Shown: one piece after another, positions 44,575 through 55,403 of the stretch
How the letters are laid out: each line of letters begins with the position of its first letter
Numbering within the stretch: the stretch's first letter is position 1
Origin: Melitaea cinxia
Taxonomy: Eukaryota > Arthropoda > Insecta > Lepidoptera > Nymphalidae
Assembly (NCBI RefSeq): GCF_905220565.1
Contig: NC_059400.1
Location: forward strand, 6,532,159 to 6,596,158
Reading direction: 5' to 3'
Length of the DNA: 64,000 bases
Notes under the pieces: model-generated
The model's database searches: none
What the model was told of the DNA's origin: nothing
What the model saw: only the letters and a program-made list of their open reading frames with translations
Translations under genes and position numbers: made by a program

Positions 44575-45018
44575 TTCCACCTAAGGCCCATGATCATCGC
44601 GACCAATCGCTCGACGTCATAGGTGACGTCACCGTTCGTGACCACATCGCCCACAAAATATAGGTGGGTCAAAGTTGTCTTTCATCAAAACCAAAGTGGC
44701 TGGAATTTTATAAAGACTACTGTCAATGTCAAATTGTGAATGTCATCTCTCATTCGATTCGGCAAAAACGCAACAATAAATTCCCGGGAATCCATGTTGA
44801 ATTAAGTTTTACTCCAATCCATAAGAAATATTCACGCACAACCCCCACAGCTGCATGTTTTCACCCTGCCACCATATTGCGAGCACACAGCTGACGCGTG
44901 ACACTTGACAGCGCGCTAATATACGTCCCACTTATAAAATTCGCCCACAACGCCGTTTTTTTACGTTAGTGGTACGGTCAGCGGTCGTGATCGCTAGCGT
45001 TGTGGGCCTTAGGTGGAA
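44575..45018. mobile_element. MITE with 16-bp perfect terminal inverted repeat
   Basis: TTCCACCTAAGGCCCA (44575-44590) and TGGGCCTTAGGTGGAA (45003-45018). The arms continue imperfectly inward (CGCCCACAAAATATAGGTGGG at 44648 against CCCACTTATAAAATTCGCCC at 44928). 444 bp, no coding content, next to the LRMDA 5' end. Confidence 0.68.
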
Positions 45019-45393
45019 CACGCCACTCTCATTTAATGAGTTATTAATGACAATTCACATAAACTAACTGTTTAACATTATTACCCACACGATAAAAATG
45101 AGGAATCAACAATTATGAGATTTTCAATCGATTAATTAATTCATTATGCGGCGAAATTGTACAGTCAAATGAGTCAAATATTAACTTTTTAAAACGAAAG
45201 GTATACAAATATTTATGGATTTCTCAGATAATCCTATTAGTTGTATTTTAATTTATTTGGTATTATTTGAATTTAATTAAGTATATTATTTGTAGCATAT
45301 ACTTTTTTATTAAATAATAAAATTTATTTATTATATAAAACGGCAGATGTAAAACAAACACGTACGCACTTTATACACCAATTACTTTATTAA
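45019..45393. other. AT-rich spacer
   Basis: Nothing recognised. Confidence 0.45.
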
Positions 45394-47398
45394 TCTATAA
45401 TATATATAACAGCGAAAGGTCACTCACTCATCACGAAATCTCTGAAACTATAACACCTACAAACTTGAAATTTGGCAGTAAGCTGAGAACGGATTTTACG
45501 AAACTCGACCCCTAAGGGGATAAAACGGGGGTTGCAAGTTTGTATGAAAGTCCTATGTTTTTGAAGTAAGAGACTTCAAATTTAAAATGTATGCTCTATA
45601 GATGATGAGGTGTCCAAATAATGTATCTTTAAAAATCAACTCCCTTTCGGGGTTAAAACGGGGGATGGTAGGTTGACTCCCTCATCACGAAATCTCCGAA
45701 ACTATAACAGCTATAAACTTGAAATTTGGCAGGTAGGTTCCGTGTAGGGCGTAAACATCCGCTAAGAGCTGAATTTACGAAAATCGGCCCTTAAGGGGAT
45801 AAAACGGGGGTTGAAAGTTTGTATGAAAGTCCTATGTTTTTGAAGTAAAAGACTTGATATTTAAAATGTATGCTCTTTAGATGGTAGAAAGTTGACCAAA
45901 TATGGTATCTTTAGAAATCGAATGTAATGTATCTTAGAATTTTGTAGTTAAAACGGGAGATAGTAGGTTGACTCACTCATCACGAAACCTTCGAAACTAT
46001 AACAGCTACAAACTTGAAATTTAGCAGGTAGGATTTTAATAGGGCGTAGACATCCGCTAAGAAAGGATTTTATGAAACTCGACCCTTAAGGGAGTAAAAC
46101 GGGGGTTGGAAGTTTGTATGAAAGTCCTATGTTTTTGAAGTAAGAGACTTGAAATTAAAATGTATGCTTTAAAGATAGATAGTGAGAAGGTGTCCAAATA
46201 ATGTATCTTTAGAAATCAACTCCCTTTTGGGGTTAAAACGGGGGATGGTAGGTTAACTCACTAATCACGAAATCTCCGAAACTATAACAGCTTCAAACTT
46301 TAAAATTTGCAGGTAGGTTTCTTATAGGGCGTTAACATCCGCTAAGAACTAATTTTACGAAACTCGACCCCTAAGGGGTTGAACAGGGGTTGAAAGTTTG
46401 TATGAAAGTCCTATGTTTTTGAAGTAAGAGAGTTGAAATTTAAAATGTATCTCCTATAGATGGTGAGAAGGTGTTCAAATAATGTATCTTTAGAAATCAA
46501 CTCCTTTTTGGGGTTAAAACGGGGGATGGGAGCTTGACTCACTCCTCACATATCTCCGCAACTATAACAGTTTCAAACTTTAAAATTGGCAGATTGGTTT
46601 CTTATAGGGCGTTAACATCCGCTAACAACTAATTTTAGGAAACTCGACCCGTAAAACGGGGATTGGAAATTTGTATGAAGGTCCATGTTTTTAACCGACT
46701 TCCAAAAAAGGAGGACGTTCTCAATTCGACTGTATTTTTTTTTAATGTATTTTACATCAGAACTTTTGACCGGGTAGACCGATTTCGACAAATTTTCTTT
46801 TAATCGAAAGGTGGTGTATTGTACCGCATAACTTTCTACTGGATATACCGATTTTGATAATTCTTTTTTTGTTTGAAAGAAGATATCCCTAGTTTAGTAA
46901 TATGATAAGGAAGCCAGGATCTGATGATGGGATCCCAGATAAATCGAGGGAAACTCTTGAAAATCCGCAATAACTTTTTACTGGGTATATCGATTTTGAT
47001 AATTCTTTTTTTGTTGGAAAGAAGATATCCCTAGTTTAGTACCATGATAAGGAAACCAGGATCTGATGATGGGATCCCAGAGAAATCGAGGGAAACTCTT
47101 GAAACTCCGCAATAACTTTTTACTGGGTGTACCGATTTTAATAACTTTTAATTTAATCGAAAGCTGATGTTTGTCATGTGGTCACATATAAATTTTATTA
47201 AGATCTGATAACTACTTTTTGAGTAATCTTTGATAACGCGTAATTACTTGACTATTTTTTCGTCGATCTACGTTGTATTACTCGTCGATGTAATTGAAGT
47301 CGGTTTTTTTTTCGTTTGCGAGCAAACACAATTATTGAAATAAGAGACTTGAAATTTAAAATGTATGTTCTATAGATGCTGAGGAGGAGTCCAAATAA
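45394..47398 (+). mobile_element. Helitron-type element with internal ~290-bp tandem array
   Basis: 5' border A|TCTATAATATATATAACAGC. Five units follow, each with CATCACGAAATCTCCGAAAC, ACAAACTTGAAATTTGGCAG, CGACCCCTAAGGGGATAAAA, GAAAGTCCTATGTTTTTGAA and GGGGTTAAAACGGGGGATGG. Units start near 45419, 45675, 45968, 46255 and 46535. The last is split by repeat D and resumes at 47337. No CTAG end seen, so the 3' end is lost or replaced by the next Helitron heads. Confidence 0.7.
46693..47336 (+). repeat. Interspersed repeat D, complete, nested in the array
   Basis: The interrupted host unit fixes the ends: ACCGACTTCCAAAAAAGGAGG start and GTTTGCGAGCAAACACAATTATT end. 644 bp. Near its ends ACCGACTTC and GAAGTCGGT are inverted. 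Two internal copies of a ~120-bp segment (TTTGTTGGAAAGAAGATATCC / GGATCTGATGATGGGATCCC) are arranged in tandem. Confidence 0.75.
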
Positions 47399-47465
47399 TC
47401 AATATATATAAAAGAGAATAATAAATCTATATATATAAAATCTATATATATAAAAGAACAATAAA
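47399..47465 (+). repeat. Stacked Helitron 5' termini
   Basis: TC-initiated heads of the TCTATATATATAAAAGAG type begin at 47399, 47426 and 47441 before the complete element at 47466. Probably repeated abortive insertions or slippage. Confidence 0.55.
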
Positions 47466-47920
47466 TCTATATATATAAAAGAGAAAGGTCACTGACTCAC
47501 TCATCACGAGAACTCAAAAACCGCTGGATGGTCCATCTATCCAGGATGGACAAAGATGAAATTTGGCAGGGACGTAGATTATAGTTAGTAGACGTCCGCT
47601 AAAAACGGGTTTTGCGATATTCCACCGCTAAGGGGGTTTAATTGGGTATGATAGTTTATATGAAACATATACAGCAGCTATAAAATCCCCTGATAGGTTA
47701 TTTATACTGCAGCCTGAATAATGAAATGCAGCCTAAATGTGGTGTATAGAGAGGTTTTATAAAAATAATTATTAAATTATACTTAAAAAAAGCCTTTGAA
47801 AAAGTTAGTCAGTGTGATAAGCATTTCAAGTGACTGAAATAAAAAATAATTTGCGTTAAACATCTTAATAGTAATGCATATCTTCATAGCCACGCGGACG
47901 TAGTCGCAGGCAACAGTTAC
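47466..47920 (+). mobile_element. Non-autonomous Helitron
   Basis: A|TCTATATATATAAAAGAGAA, GGTCACTGACTCACTCATCA, ACCGCTGGATGGTCCATC, GACGTCCGCTAAAAACGG, and 3' GCGGACGTAGTCGCAGGCAACAG with a worn CTAG. A relative of 55404 and 59119 without their extra 3' block. Confidence 0.7.
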
Positions 47921-48644
47921 TCTATACTAATATTATAAAAAGGTAAAGTTTATAACTTTGTTTGTTTGTAGGATCTAATCTTCGCAAATACTGATCCGAT
48001 CATGAAAATTCTTTCACTAACAGAAAGCTACACTATTCAGGAGTGACATAGGCTATATTTTATTGTAATTGAACAAAAAATTCAGTAAATAAGAAAAAGA
48101 TTAAAATATAATATCAAAATGGTAAATAAACTAGCGCGATCTATCGCTATTAGAAAACAATTTATTAGTCTTTTTTTTATGTCACTAGGTCAGCAAACAA
48201 GCGTACGGCTGATGTGTACCTGATGGTAAGCGATTACCGTAGCTTATAGACAACTGCAATACCAGAAGCATCGCAAGCGCGTTGCCGACCCAATCCCCAA
48301 TCCCCCCCAGGAGCTCTGGTCACCTTACTCACCAACAGGAACACAATACTGCTTGAAAATAGTATTATTTTGCTGTGATCTTCTGTAAGGTCGACGTACT
48401 ACCCCAGTCGGGCTGCTCCACATTTTGAGCAGGAAATTCCTGCTGTGCCCTACCTCAGTTAGTCTTTCGACGTTATTAATTTAGTCTTATTTTAGTGTAT
48501 CGACGACGTTTTCTCGATTTTTGATAGATGGCGTTGGAGCAACATATTATTTATTTAAGTGCTATAAAATTTGTTCTTTAAAGTATGTTATTTGGTTAAT
48601 ATAATAATGATTGACGCCCAACGAAGTGGGCACGGGTCGGCTAG
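47921..48644 (+). mobile_element. Non-autonomous Helitron with intact 3' hairpin
   Basis: 5' TCTATACTAATATTATAAAA; 3' GCCCAACGAAGTGGGC hairpin (5-bp stem), then ACGGGTCGG and CTAG followed by T. Abuts the previous Helitron head to tail. A family C SINE is inserted at 48171-48466. Confidence 0.75.
48171..48466 (-). mobile_element. Family C SINE-like retroposon nested in Helitron
   Basis: T-run at the left, CACTAGGTCAGCAAACAAGCG, to CCCTACCTCAGTTAG. Confidence 0.75.
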
Positions 48645-48929
48645 TAACATTATACAAATTGGCAGCGCTTACACTTATTTCAATGCTAACACAAGAATAA
48701 TCACATAAATCAACAATCGAGGCATTTATACCCTCTTTATTTGGCGGTTGAACGTAGTGTCACTCACAACCGCAAGATCGTTAACGAATCGTATGGCTTT
48801 GTCATTGGCTTAGCTTCGCTTGGCTATGGCGTGGCGTCAGAAGGCTCGGCTAGACAATATGGTATAAAAAAAAATATTGCGCGCTACGCATGCACAACTA
48901 ACACTTTGAGCAATTTAAAATATTGTATA
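48645..48929. other. Flank of Ginger-like element
   Basis: The 113-codon ORF from 48741 runs into the terminal repeat and has no recognised motif; not called as a gene. Confidence 0.4.
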
Positions 48930-49284
48930 TGTTACGCTCAAAGATCGAAAACGCTCATTGAGCGGAAAAATAGCTCACAACGCGATGTGGTCACAGTAAA
49001 ACATCCACATAGCGAAATTCGTGTTAGGGCTCTAATGAAAACGCGCACGACGCGTTGTGGCAATCAAAGAAAGACCAAATAGCGAAATTCGTGTCGTGGC
49101 TTACATGCTATTCGATCTCAACGCGTTGTGGCAATGAAGAAAAGCCATGACGCGTTCTGAGCATTCATTGTGTTAACCATATCACGACGGACAGGTTGTA
49201 ACTTGGCGGTGTCGGCTCGGGTGCAAAGACGCATTGAAACCTCAGTTTTATTCATTTCTTTTCTGTTTATGAGAGTGAATTTTA

Positions 49285-49392
49285 ATGTCAGCGCTAATTA
49301 TGACGAATAAAAAAGAATTGTTTTACGATAAATTACGTGAGTTTGTGGAAACAAGCACTGATCGCAGTTTTACTATGACTACAAAAAAGTAA
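49285..49392 (+). pseudogene. Ginger/KRBA2-like integrase, N-terminal remnant
   Basis: ATG then SALIMTNKKELFYDKLREFV and ETSTDRSFTMTTKK to TAA, 35 codons. KLREFVETSTDRSFTMTTKK resembles the start of integrase-like proteins annotated in insects as KRAB-A domain-containing 2-like. It is followed after ~15 bp by the C-terminal piece in another frame, so the catalytic core was deleted. Confidence 0.5.
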
Positions 49393-49403
49393 AGAGAGCA
49401 AAT

Positions 49404-49904
49404 GTAACTTGTAAGCTCTGTTTCAGAAAGAATAGCATAAACGTTGAAAGAGAATGTGCTAAATTAGGTCTACAGGAACAGGCAAATAAAATGGTTTCAT
49501 TGTCTAATTTGAAATTTCCCTCTGTTGAAATTGGTACTAACGTTTTAGTTAGAGTTCCTGAAGTTGATAGAGGACGTGCAGCACCCAGGAATGTTATGTG
49601 TGTTGTTATGAGCATTAATCCATCAGGTCTCTACCAGTTAGAACACAAGGAAGGTACACTCGATAGACTTTATGCACGTAATGAATTTACACTTTCTGAA
49701 ACCAACTTTATTAACATTTGTGATGTGCCCTCAACTTCATCGTTAACACTTCGCTCGGCATCTATGTTATCGTCTGGAAGTAAGCAAGGGTTTATAATGT
49801 GCCACTGCAAAAGATACTGTATTGATAAAAAGTGCAAGTGTCGCTCCAAGAATATAAAATGCAACTCAAAATGCCACAGTAATAGTTCATGTAAAAATAA
49901 ATAG
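49404..49904 (+). CDS. Ginger/KRBA2-like integrase, C-terminal domain only
   Basis: The frame enters at CKLCFRKNSINVERECAK, with an ATG at 49491. It then has SNLKFPSVEIGTNVLVRVPE, VDRGRAAPRNVMCVVMSINP, GLYQLEHKEGTLDRLYARNE, and a Cys-rich tail CHCKRYCIDKKCKCRSKNIK-CNSKCHSNSSCKN ending TAG-type at 49902. This is the post-integrase chromo-like/linker region and Cys-rich zinc-binding tail of KRBA2-type, Ginger-related transposases. The DDE core is missing, so at most it could encode a 137-residue DNA-binding product. Whether it is expressed is unknown. Confidence 0.65.
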   Translation, partial: VTCKLCFRKNSINVERECAKLGLQEQANKMVSLSNLKFPSVEIGTNVLVRVPEVDRGRAAPRNVMCVVMSINPSGLYQLEHKEGTLDRLYARNEFTLSETNFINICDVPSTSSLTLRSASMLSSGSKQGFIMCHCKRYCIDKKCKCRSKNIKCNSKCHSNSSCKNK

Positions 49905-50541
49905 CAATCAAATACTTATTTTTCACAATTATAGTTATTTCTAATATAGGTACATTGTTGTTGTTTATTGGTGATCAATAAAGAATTTTAATTGTCATGA
50001 AAAAATTAAAACCCTTATCATTGTATGTGAATTATGAGTAATTTACAAATGATATGAATATTTTGTGTTCAGTGATTTATTACTTAATACATTGATTTTT
50101 TTAAATATAAAGTAATCTCAATAAATAATAAATATCGTTTCATTTTAATTTATATAATTATATACTTAATATATTTGATAATGAGAAACACGTTATGCCG
50201 TGATTTTATAAAATGAAAAATATTTCTTAAGGACATCTACCCAAACGTTTCCAGCCTAGGCCTAGTAGGATCTATATCGGAAAGTAGTGTGCGTTGTAAT
50301 CAAATAGTATTCCATACGCGTCATGGCTTTTCTTCATTGCCACAACGCGTTGAGATCGAATAGCATGTAAGCCACGACACGAATTTCGCTATTTGGTCTT
50401 TCTTTGATTGCCACAACGCGTCGTGCGCGTTTTCATTAGAGCCATAACACGAATTTCGCTATGTGGATGTTTTACTGTGACCACATCGCGTTGTGAGCTA
50501 TTTTTCCGCTCAATGAGCGTTTTCGATCTTTGAGCGTAACA

Positions 50542-51061
50542 TATACATCAAAAGATATAGGAGTTTGAAAATATTGATAAATGATTTTTTTTCAACGACT
50601 TTTTTGATTTTTAATTAAATAGTTTAAGGTGAACAATTTAAAAGGACAACATAGTTGAATTGAGCAATAGCTAAAAAATAAAATAAAATCTATCGATTAG
50701 TATTTTTTTTTTATTACGAATATCCGCAATTTTTTTGCTTCCCATCATTGTCTATGCGCATCCGCAGCGAATTTGATTTAAACGAGGGTACACATCTTTT
50801 TCAAAAATCGTTACGTATCGATATCCATATAACAAGTTCTTCATTAGGATTTAAAAAAGCGTAATAAATGTTTTGAAAAATCACTTTTCCGCATCGTGGT
50901 TTTCGTGGTAAAGTGATTAAATTACTATTAGCGATTATTATTTATAATTTACGACAATCGTCCTTTCTCCTGTTAGGTATTGGTGAGTTGCCTAAAATAA
51001 CGACCGTGAAAAGATATAAGAATTTATACGATTATTTGTTTTTTGTGTTTAATATTTTTTT
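50542..51061. other. Spacer, no feature
   Basis: Nothing recognised. Confidence 0.4.
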
Positions 51062-51131
51062 TTTTAACAAATTTAATAAATTAAATAAATTCATATAATT
51101 TGTGTAATTTAATTTATTAAATTTGTTAAAA
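51062..51131. repeat. Perfect 23-bp AT-rich inverted repeat
   Basis: Arms 51062-51084 (starts TTTTAACAAATTTAAT) and 51109-51131, 24-nt loop. Confidence 0.85.
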
Positions 51132-51791
51132 CTCTTTTAATTTATTGATGAATTTTGTATGGAATTAAATAAAGCTTTATTATTATTATTATTATTTGTT
51201 TTTGGTGTGGCTGTATGTTATTGTCAAAAGAGGGGTGTTTATGTAGATTTTATAATTATTATCCGTTTTAATGTTTAACGGTTGAAAAAATTGACAAATT
51301 AAGATTAATATTTAAGATGTTTTTTTTGTTTTAAAAGCGTCACTTTATCAAGTAAATAAAATTGAAAGTGCTGAATTATATTTAAAAAAAATGTTCAGTC
51401 ATTGAAAAACCAATTATCAGCACTTGGCTAGTATAAATTGTTTTGGTTGTTAAAACTTTAAGATTTAAGGAGGTATTTGAAAGCGGTTCGGACGCCTTTC
51501 TAATATTGTTAAATGGATTAAACAGGATAAAAAAGTAAAAGTAGAATTAATATTGACATTCTGGGTATATAATTTTTCCTATAACTGAGCTTTTAGGACG
51601 ATCTTGCCGTAATTTTTTGAGAGGTATACTTAGTCCAATTATTAAAACTGTTTTAAGTTACCGGCGATGGTTATTATATGGTATGGATTTTAGTTTTAGG
51701 TTTAAGTAATTAATTGTCAAAAAGACAGATTCTCTTATATTAGAACAACAAAATAAATTAATGTAACACTACAAATAGCCTATATAAGTAA
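51132..51791. other. Spacer, no feature
   Basis: Short ATT repeat at 51179-51197; otherwise nothing recognised. Confidence 0.4.
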
Positions 51792-52118
51792 CTAACTGTG
51801 CTTGCAACTACGTCCGCGTCGAATTAAAAAAAAAATAAGTTCAGTTCGTATAGTTACAAAATTAATAAATTTCTAAAATAAAAGTAGCCTAAGCTATTCC
51901 TCACTACATCAGTTATGTGCCAGTGAAAGTTTCGTCAAAATCAGTTCAGCCGTTTCCGAGATTAGACGGAACAAGCAGACAGGCAGACAGACAAAAATTG
52001 TAAATAATATTATTTTGGTATATGTACCGTTTATACATATGGATGCATTTAGTAGAAAGTGGTTAAGGAAAGTTTTAATATTACAAACGGAAAACTCAAT
52101 TTTATTATTTTTGTAAAC
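51792..52118 (-). mobile_element. Helitron family F, worn
   Basis: CTAACTGTGCTTGCAACTACG at the 3' side (CTAG mutated), AAAAGTAGCCTAAGCTATTC, ACAGGCAGACAGACAAAAAT; 5' end degraded. Confidence 0.6.
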
Positions 52119-52428
52119 AAATGAGTAAGTAAATGATGGTCTAAGATCTGAACCTAAATCGATTTTCACCGATCTGATAACAGAATGAAACAAACTTTAT
52201 AATAAATTTAGGTAATTAGTAGGTGTGTAAAATAAAACTTTTTGTCGATGCTGAAAAAAAAATAAATTTAGTATTATATAATGTATTAAAAATGGGTTGC
52301 CGAAATAATCTTGGACTGACTATTTTTAATTATTTTTTAATTTTTTTTTTTAAATTGATCGTTGCAACATCAAGATAATAAGAAAAGTTTAATCTGACTT
52401 GATAGTACGAAACGTATTTATATGATTA

Positions 52429-52585
52429 TCAATATATATATAAATGAATGTTTGTCTGTATGTCCTTTATAGAATCGTAAACCATTCATTTGGTCATCTC
52501 AAGATCTTCAGCAAAGTGTTGTGCACGAGCTCACAAAGGTTTCTGCTGGTAGGACAAAAAAATTTAAAAAAAAAAGTACAGCTAG
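52429..52585 (+). mobile_element. Short Helitron
   Basis: A|TCAATATATATATAAATGAA to AGTACAGCTAG|T, 157 bp. Confidence 0.6.
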
Positions 52586-52625
52586 TTAATTGATAAAAGT
52601 TTATTATCAAAGTGCTCACTAAAAA

Positions 52626-52666
52626 GTTCCCACGCCAGTGTGTCAATTACACACTGGCGTGGGAAC
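52626..52666. repeat. Perfect 18-bp GC-rich hairpin
   Basis: GTTCCCACGCCAGTGTGT (52626-52643), loop CAATT, and exact reverse complement 52649-52666. Confidence 0.95.
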
Positions 52667-52924
52667 AAGCAGAGAACTCACCTGATTTAACGCAGGTAAT
52701 AAAATTTGTTAATGTCGTCCATGTCGTCATTACTATTATTATTTTAGTTTGTCTATTAAAACAGATATTTCGGTACACCATTGGCTCAAGATGTCAAAAG
52801 TCCCTATTTTTTTTTTTACATATAATATTATATTTCTTTTACATTTTTCAGCAAGCTTCAATTTTTTTTAAATATAACATACACGACCGTTTGTTCCTAC
52901 GGTAAGCAACTTAATCCCTTTGTT

Positions 52925-53115
52925 ATAGGGTTATAGGTAACAGCCGACTGATATAGCTAAATAGTTTTTTTAATATAATTATACATAGAAATATTACATA
53001 TATAAATTTATAAATACAAATATTACACCCAGACTCAGGTGGGAATCAAACCCGCAATCTGCGGAACAGAAAGCAGACCCATTACAAACTTTGCCAATTA
53101 GGACTAGTCAATACT
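52925..53115 (-). mobile_element. Family B SINE, antisense
   Basis: AACAGCCGACTGATATAGC tail, AAATATTACACCCAGACTCA, reverse B box GGGAATCAAACCCGCAATC, and head to GCCAATTAGGACTAGTCA. Confidence 0.8.
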
Positions 53116-53174
53116 TTGATCAATGTTTTTATCATTTAGGACTGGTGTGACGTGTTTTCTAGGCGATATACCAT

Positions 53175-53731
53175 AATTGTATTTGCTCGCAAACGAAAAA
53201 AAATCGACTTCAATTACATCGACAAGTAATACAATGTAGATCGACGAAAAAATAGTCAAGTAACTACCCGTTATCAAAGATTACTCAAAAAGTAGTTATC
53301 AGGTCTCGATAAAATTTAAATGTGACCACATGATAAACATCAGCTTTCGATTAAATTAAAAATTATCAACATCGGTACACCCAGTAAAAAGTTATTACGG
53401 ATTTTCGAGAGTTTCCCTCGATTTCTCTGGGATCCCATCATCAGATCCTGGTTTCCTTATCATGGTACCAAACTAGAGATATTCCCTTTCTAACAAAAAA
53501 GAATTATCAAAATTGGTACATCCAGTAGAAAGTTACGCGGTATAATTAGATATAATTCGAAAAGTAATTGTTAGATCACAAATAAATTTAAATGGAACCA
53601 AATGACACACACCACCTTTCGATTAAATTTTTTTTGTCGAAATCGGTCCACCCAGTCAAAAGTTCTGAATACATTAAAAAAAAAATACAGTCGAATTGAG
53701 AACCTCCTCCTTTTTTGGAAGTCGGTTAAAA
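53175..53731 (-). repeat. Interspersed repeat D, antisense, near full length
   Basis: GCTCGCAAACGAAAAAAAATCG, CCATCATCAGATCCTGGTTT, and the end CTCCTTTTTTGGAAGTCGGTT. Confidence 0.78.
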
Positions 53732-53821
53732 ACTATCGTGCACAAGAAAACTTTTAAATAAGCCTAGGTACTTTTGATTAAAATTGTAACAATAAACTTT
53801 CGAACGACCGCGCAAAATAGA

Positions 53822-53852
<31 letters not shown>

Positions 53853-54639
53853 TTGCGTTGTGACAATTGAAGAAGACCAAGAAGAAGCAGCAGCACCACC
53901 ACCACCGCACCGCACCGCAATAATATTCGAATTATATTTGATTTGAAACTGATTATTAATAAATGAATAAATAAATTTGATTTATTATGGGTTACAAGTT
54001 AATGTACTTGGTGGCCCGATAAGCTCAACGTGGATGTCAATCTAAATGTAATATAACAATGATAACAAGTAATGACCAACTAAATTTCCTTACCCTTCAT
54101 GACACGGGTATCAAATAAAAGGTATGTATATATTATATCGAAGGGGTTTCGAATCCAATTTTTTGATATCTTAGGATACCATACCGCTTAGGATTACATT
54201 TAAGTTATAAAAAATAATGACAAGTATAATAAAAATAAAAGATCTTTATATTGAAAAACTAGCTTAAAAGTTTTATTTTCTCCCTATGAGCAAGATGTAT
54301 TTATTCGCTGGTAAGTGTTTGTTAAACCTAGATTGAGTTCCGAGTACAATGTTTTTTTTTAATGTAACGATGTAAATAAACGTTGGTGGATCAATAAATA
54401 AATAGCTAAATACACTGGCACAAATCTAATATACCTATTTTCTTATTCAAATGTACCGTTTACTCAAAGCGTTTAAGTAAGCATTATATTTAATGAGTTT
54501 TAAAGAACGTTTAAAATAATAAGAAAGAAAGAACGCTTTGTTGTGAAACCTTTGTTAGCTTCCAAATTTGGGAGACGATTGGCAGTAATGTTTTAATAGT
54601 GATATAAACAAGGATAATGAGCTGTGAGTGGTTACTTTT
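53732..54639. other. Spacer with (TA)n
   Basis: (TA)n at 53826-53852 and CAGCAGCACCACCACCACCG at 53887. No gene seen. Confidence 0.4.
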
Positions 54640-54735
54640 ATTTTAATATAATGAGTAAAAAAAATCAATAACAAAGACATTGCCCGACGTTTCGGATACT
54701 TTACTGAAACCATGGTTACGGGGGGAATCTCCCGG
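54640..54735. repeat. Repeat family M fragment
   Basis: ATTGCCCGACGTTTCGGATAC then CTGAAACCATGGTTACGGGG, as at 10351. Confidence 0.5.
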
Positions 54736-55134
54736 AAAAAGTTATTTGTAGGACTATTTATTATACAGATGCGATGCAAGATATTGAAACTGTGATTGAG
54801 CAAGTTTTGTACGTGTCTGGATTTTCTTAAAGATACTAAAGTTTCTTCGCTTATATATATTTTTAGGGTTACAATCTAATTTAGTGTTTTTTTATCTAAA
54901 TGTATAATAAGAGTAGCCTACCAATGGAGAGTATTTCGGTTACGGTATAAAGGTTCTGTGTTGAGAATTTACGTTTTTTTAGAATAAAATATCTTAAAAG
55001 GGGCCTACACTCGGTGCTATTTCTATCTAACTAAATTGCTCTATGATGCATCCTTCCACCCATGCACCTTTATGTGATACTGTAAATGAAAATAGGATGA
55101 GTTAATTCGATTTATTAAGGTAATAAATCGAATA

Positions 55135-55320
55135 ATATTAAATAATGATAATAATAATAATAAAACACTTTATTGCAATTAAAAAATTGCCTACATATCA
55201 AACCTTAATAAAAGATACATATAGTGCAATGGGCGATCTTCTCACTAAATAGCGATCTCTTCCAGATTACCCAACAGAAAGGAGCTAGCAGTGTTTCGCC
55301 TTTATAATCACCCTGCTACC
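55135..55320 (-). mobile_element. LINE 3' UTR fragment (family of 19259)
   Basis: (AATA)n, ACACTTTATTGCAATTAAAA and GGGCGATCTTCTCACTAAATAGCGATCTCTTCCAG match the 3' ends at 19259 and 41960. Confidence 0.6.
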
Positions 55321-55403
55321 TGGACAGCTGCAGCAAAGAGACAATAAGATACAAAGACACCTAGATACTTCCCATTAATGAGAACGGACTTATTATTAAA
55401 AAT

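Larger units (their letters stand above)
48930..50541. mobile_element. Ginger-like transposon with 226-bp terminal inverted repeats
   Basis: Arms 48930-49155 and 50316-50541 both begin TGTTACGCTCAAAGATCG and are reverse complements with one mismatch noticed (TAGGGC against TATGGC). TATA on both sides fits a 4-bp target duplication. Within each arm AACGCGTTGTGGCAAT and ATAGCGAAATTCGTGT types recur. The interior keeps N- and C-terminal pieces of an integrase-like gene. The near-identity of the arms implies recent movement. Confidence 0.8.

Noticed and set aside
44379..44672. 97-codon minus-strand ORF upstream of LRMDA
   Set aside because: Runs from the MITE arm into GC-rich flank; not in frame with a splice site toward exon 1.
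45394..46690. CRISPR-like array
   Set aside because: Units of ~290 bp with no unique spacers; it is a Helitron-internal tandem repeat in a eukaryotic genome.
48741..49082. 113-codon ORF
   Set aside because: Its second half is the Ginger terminal inverted repeat; no protein motif.
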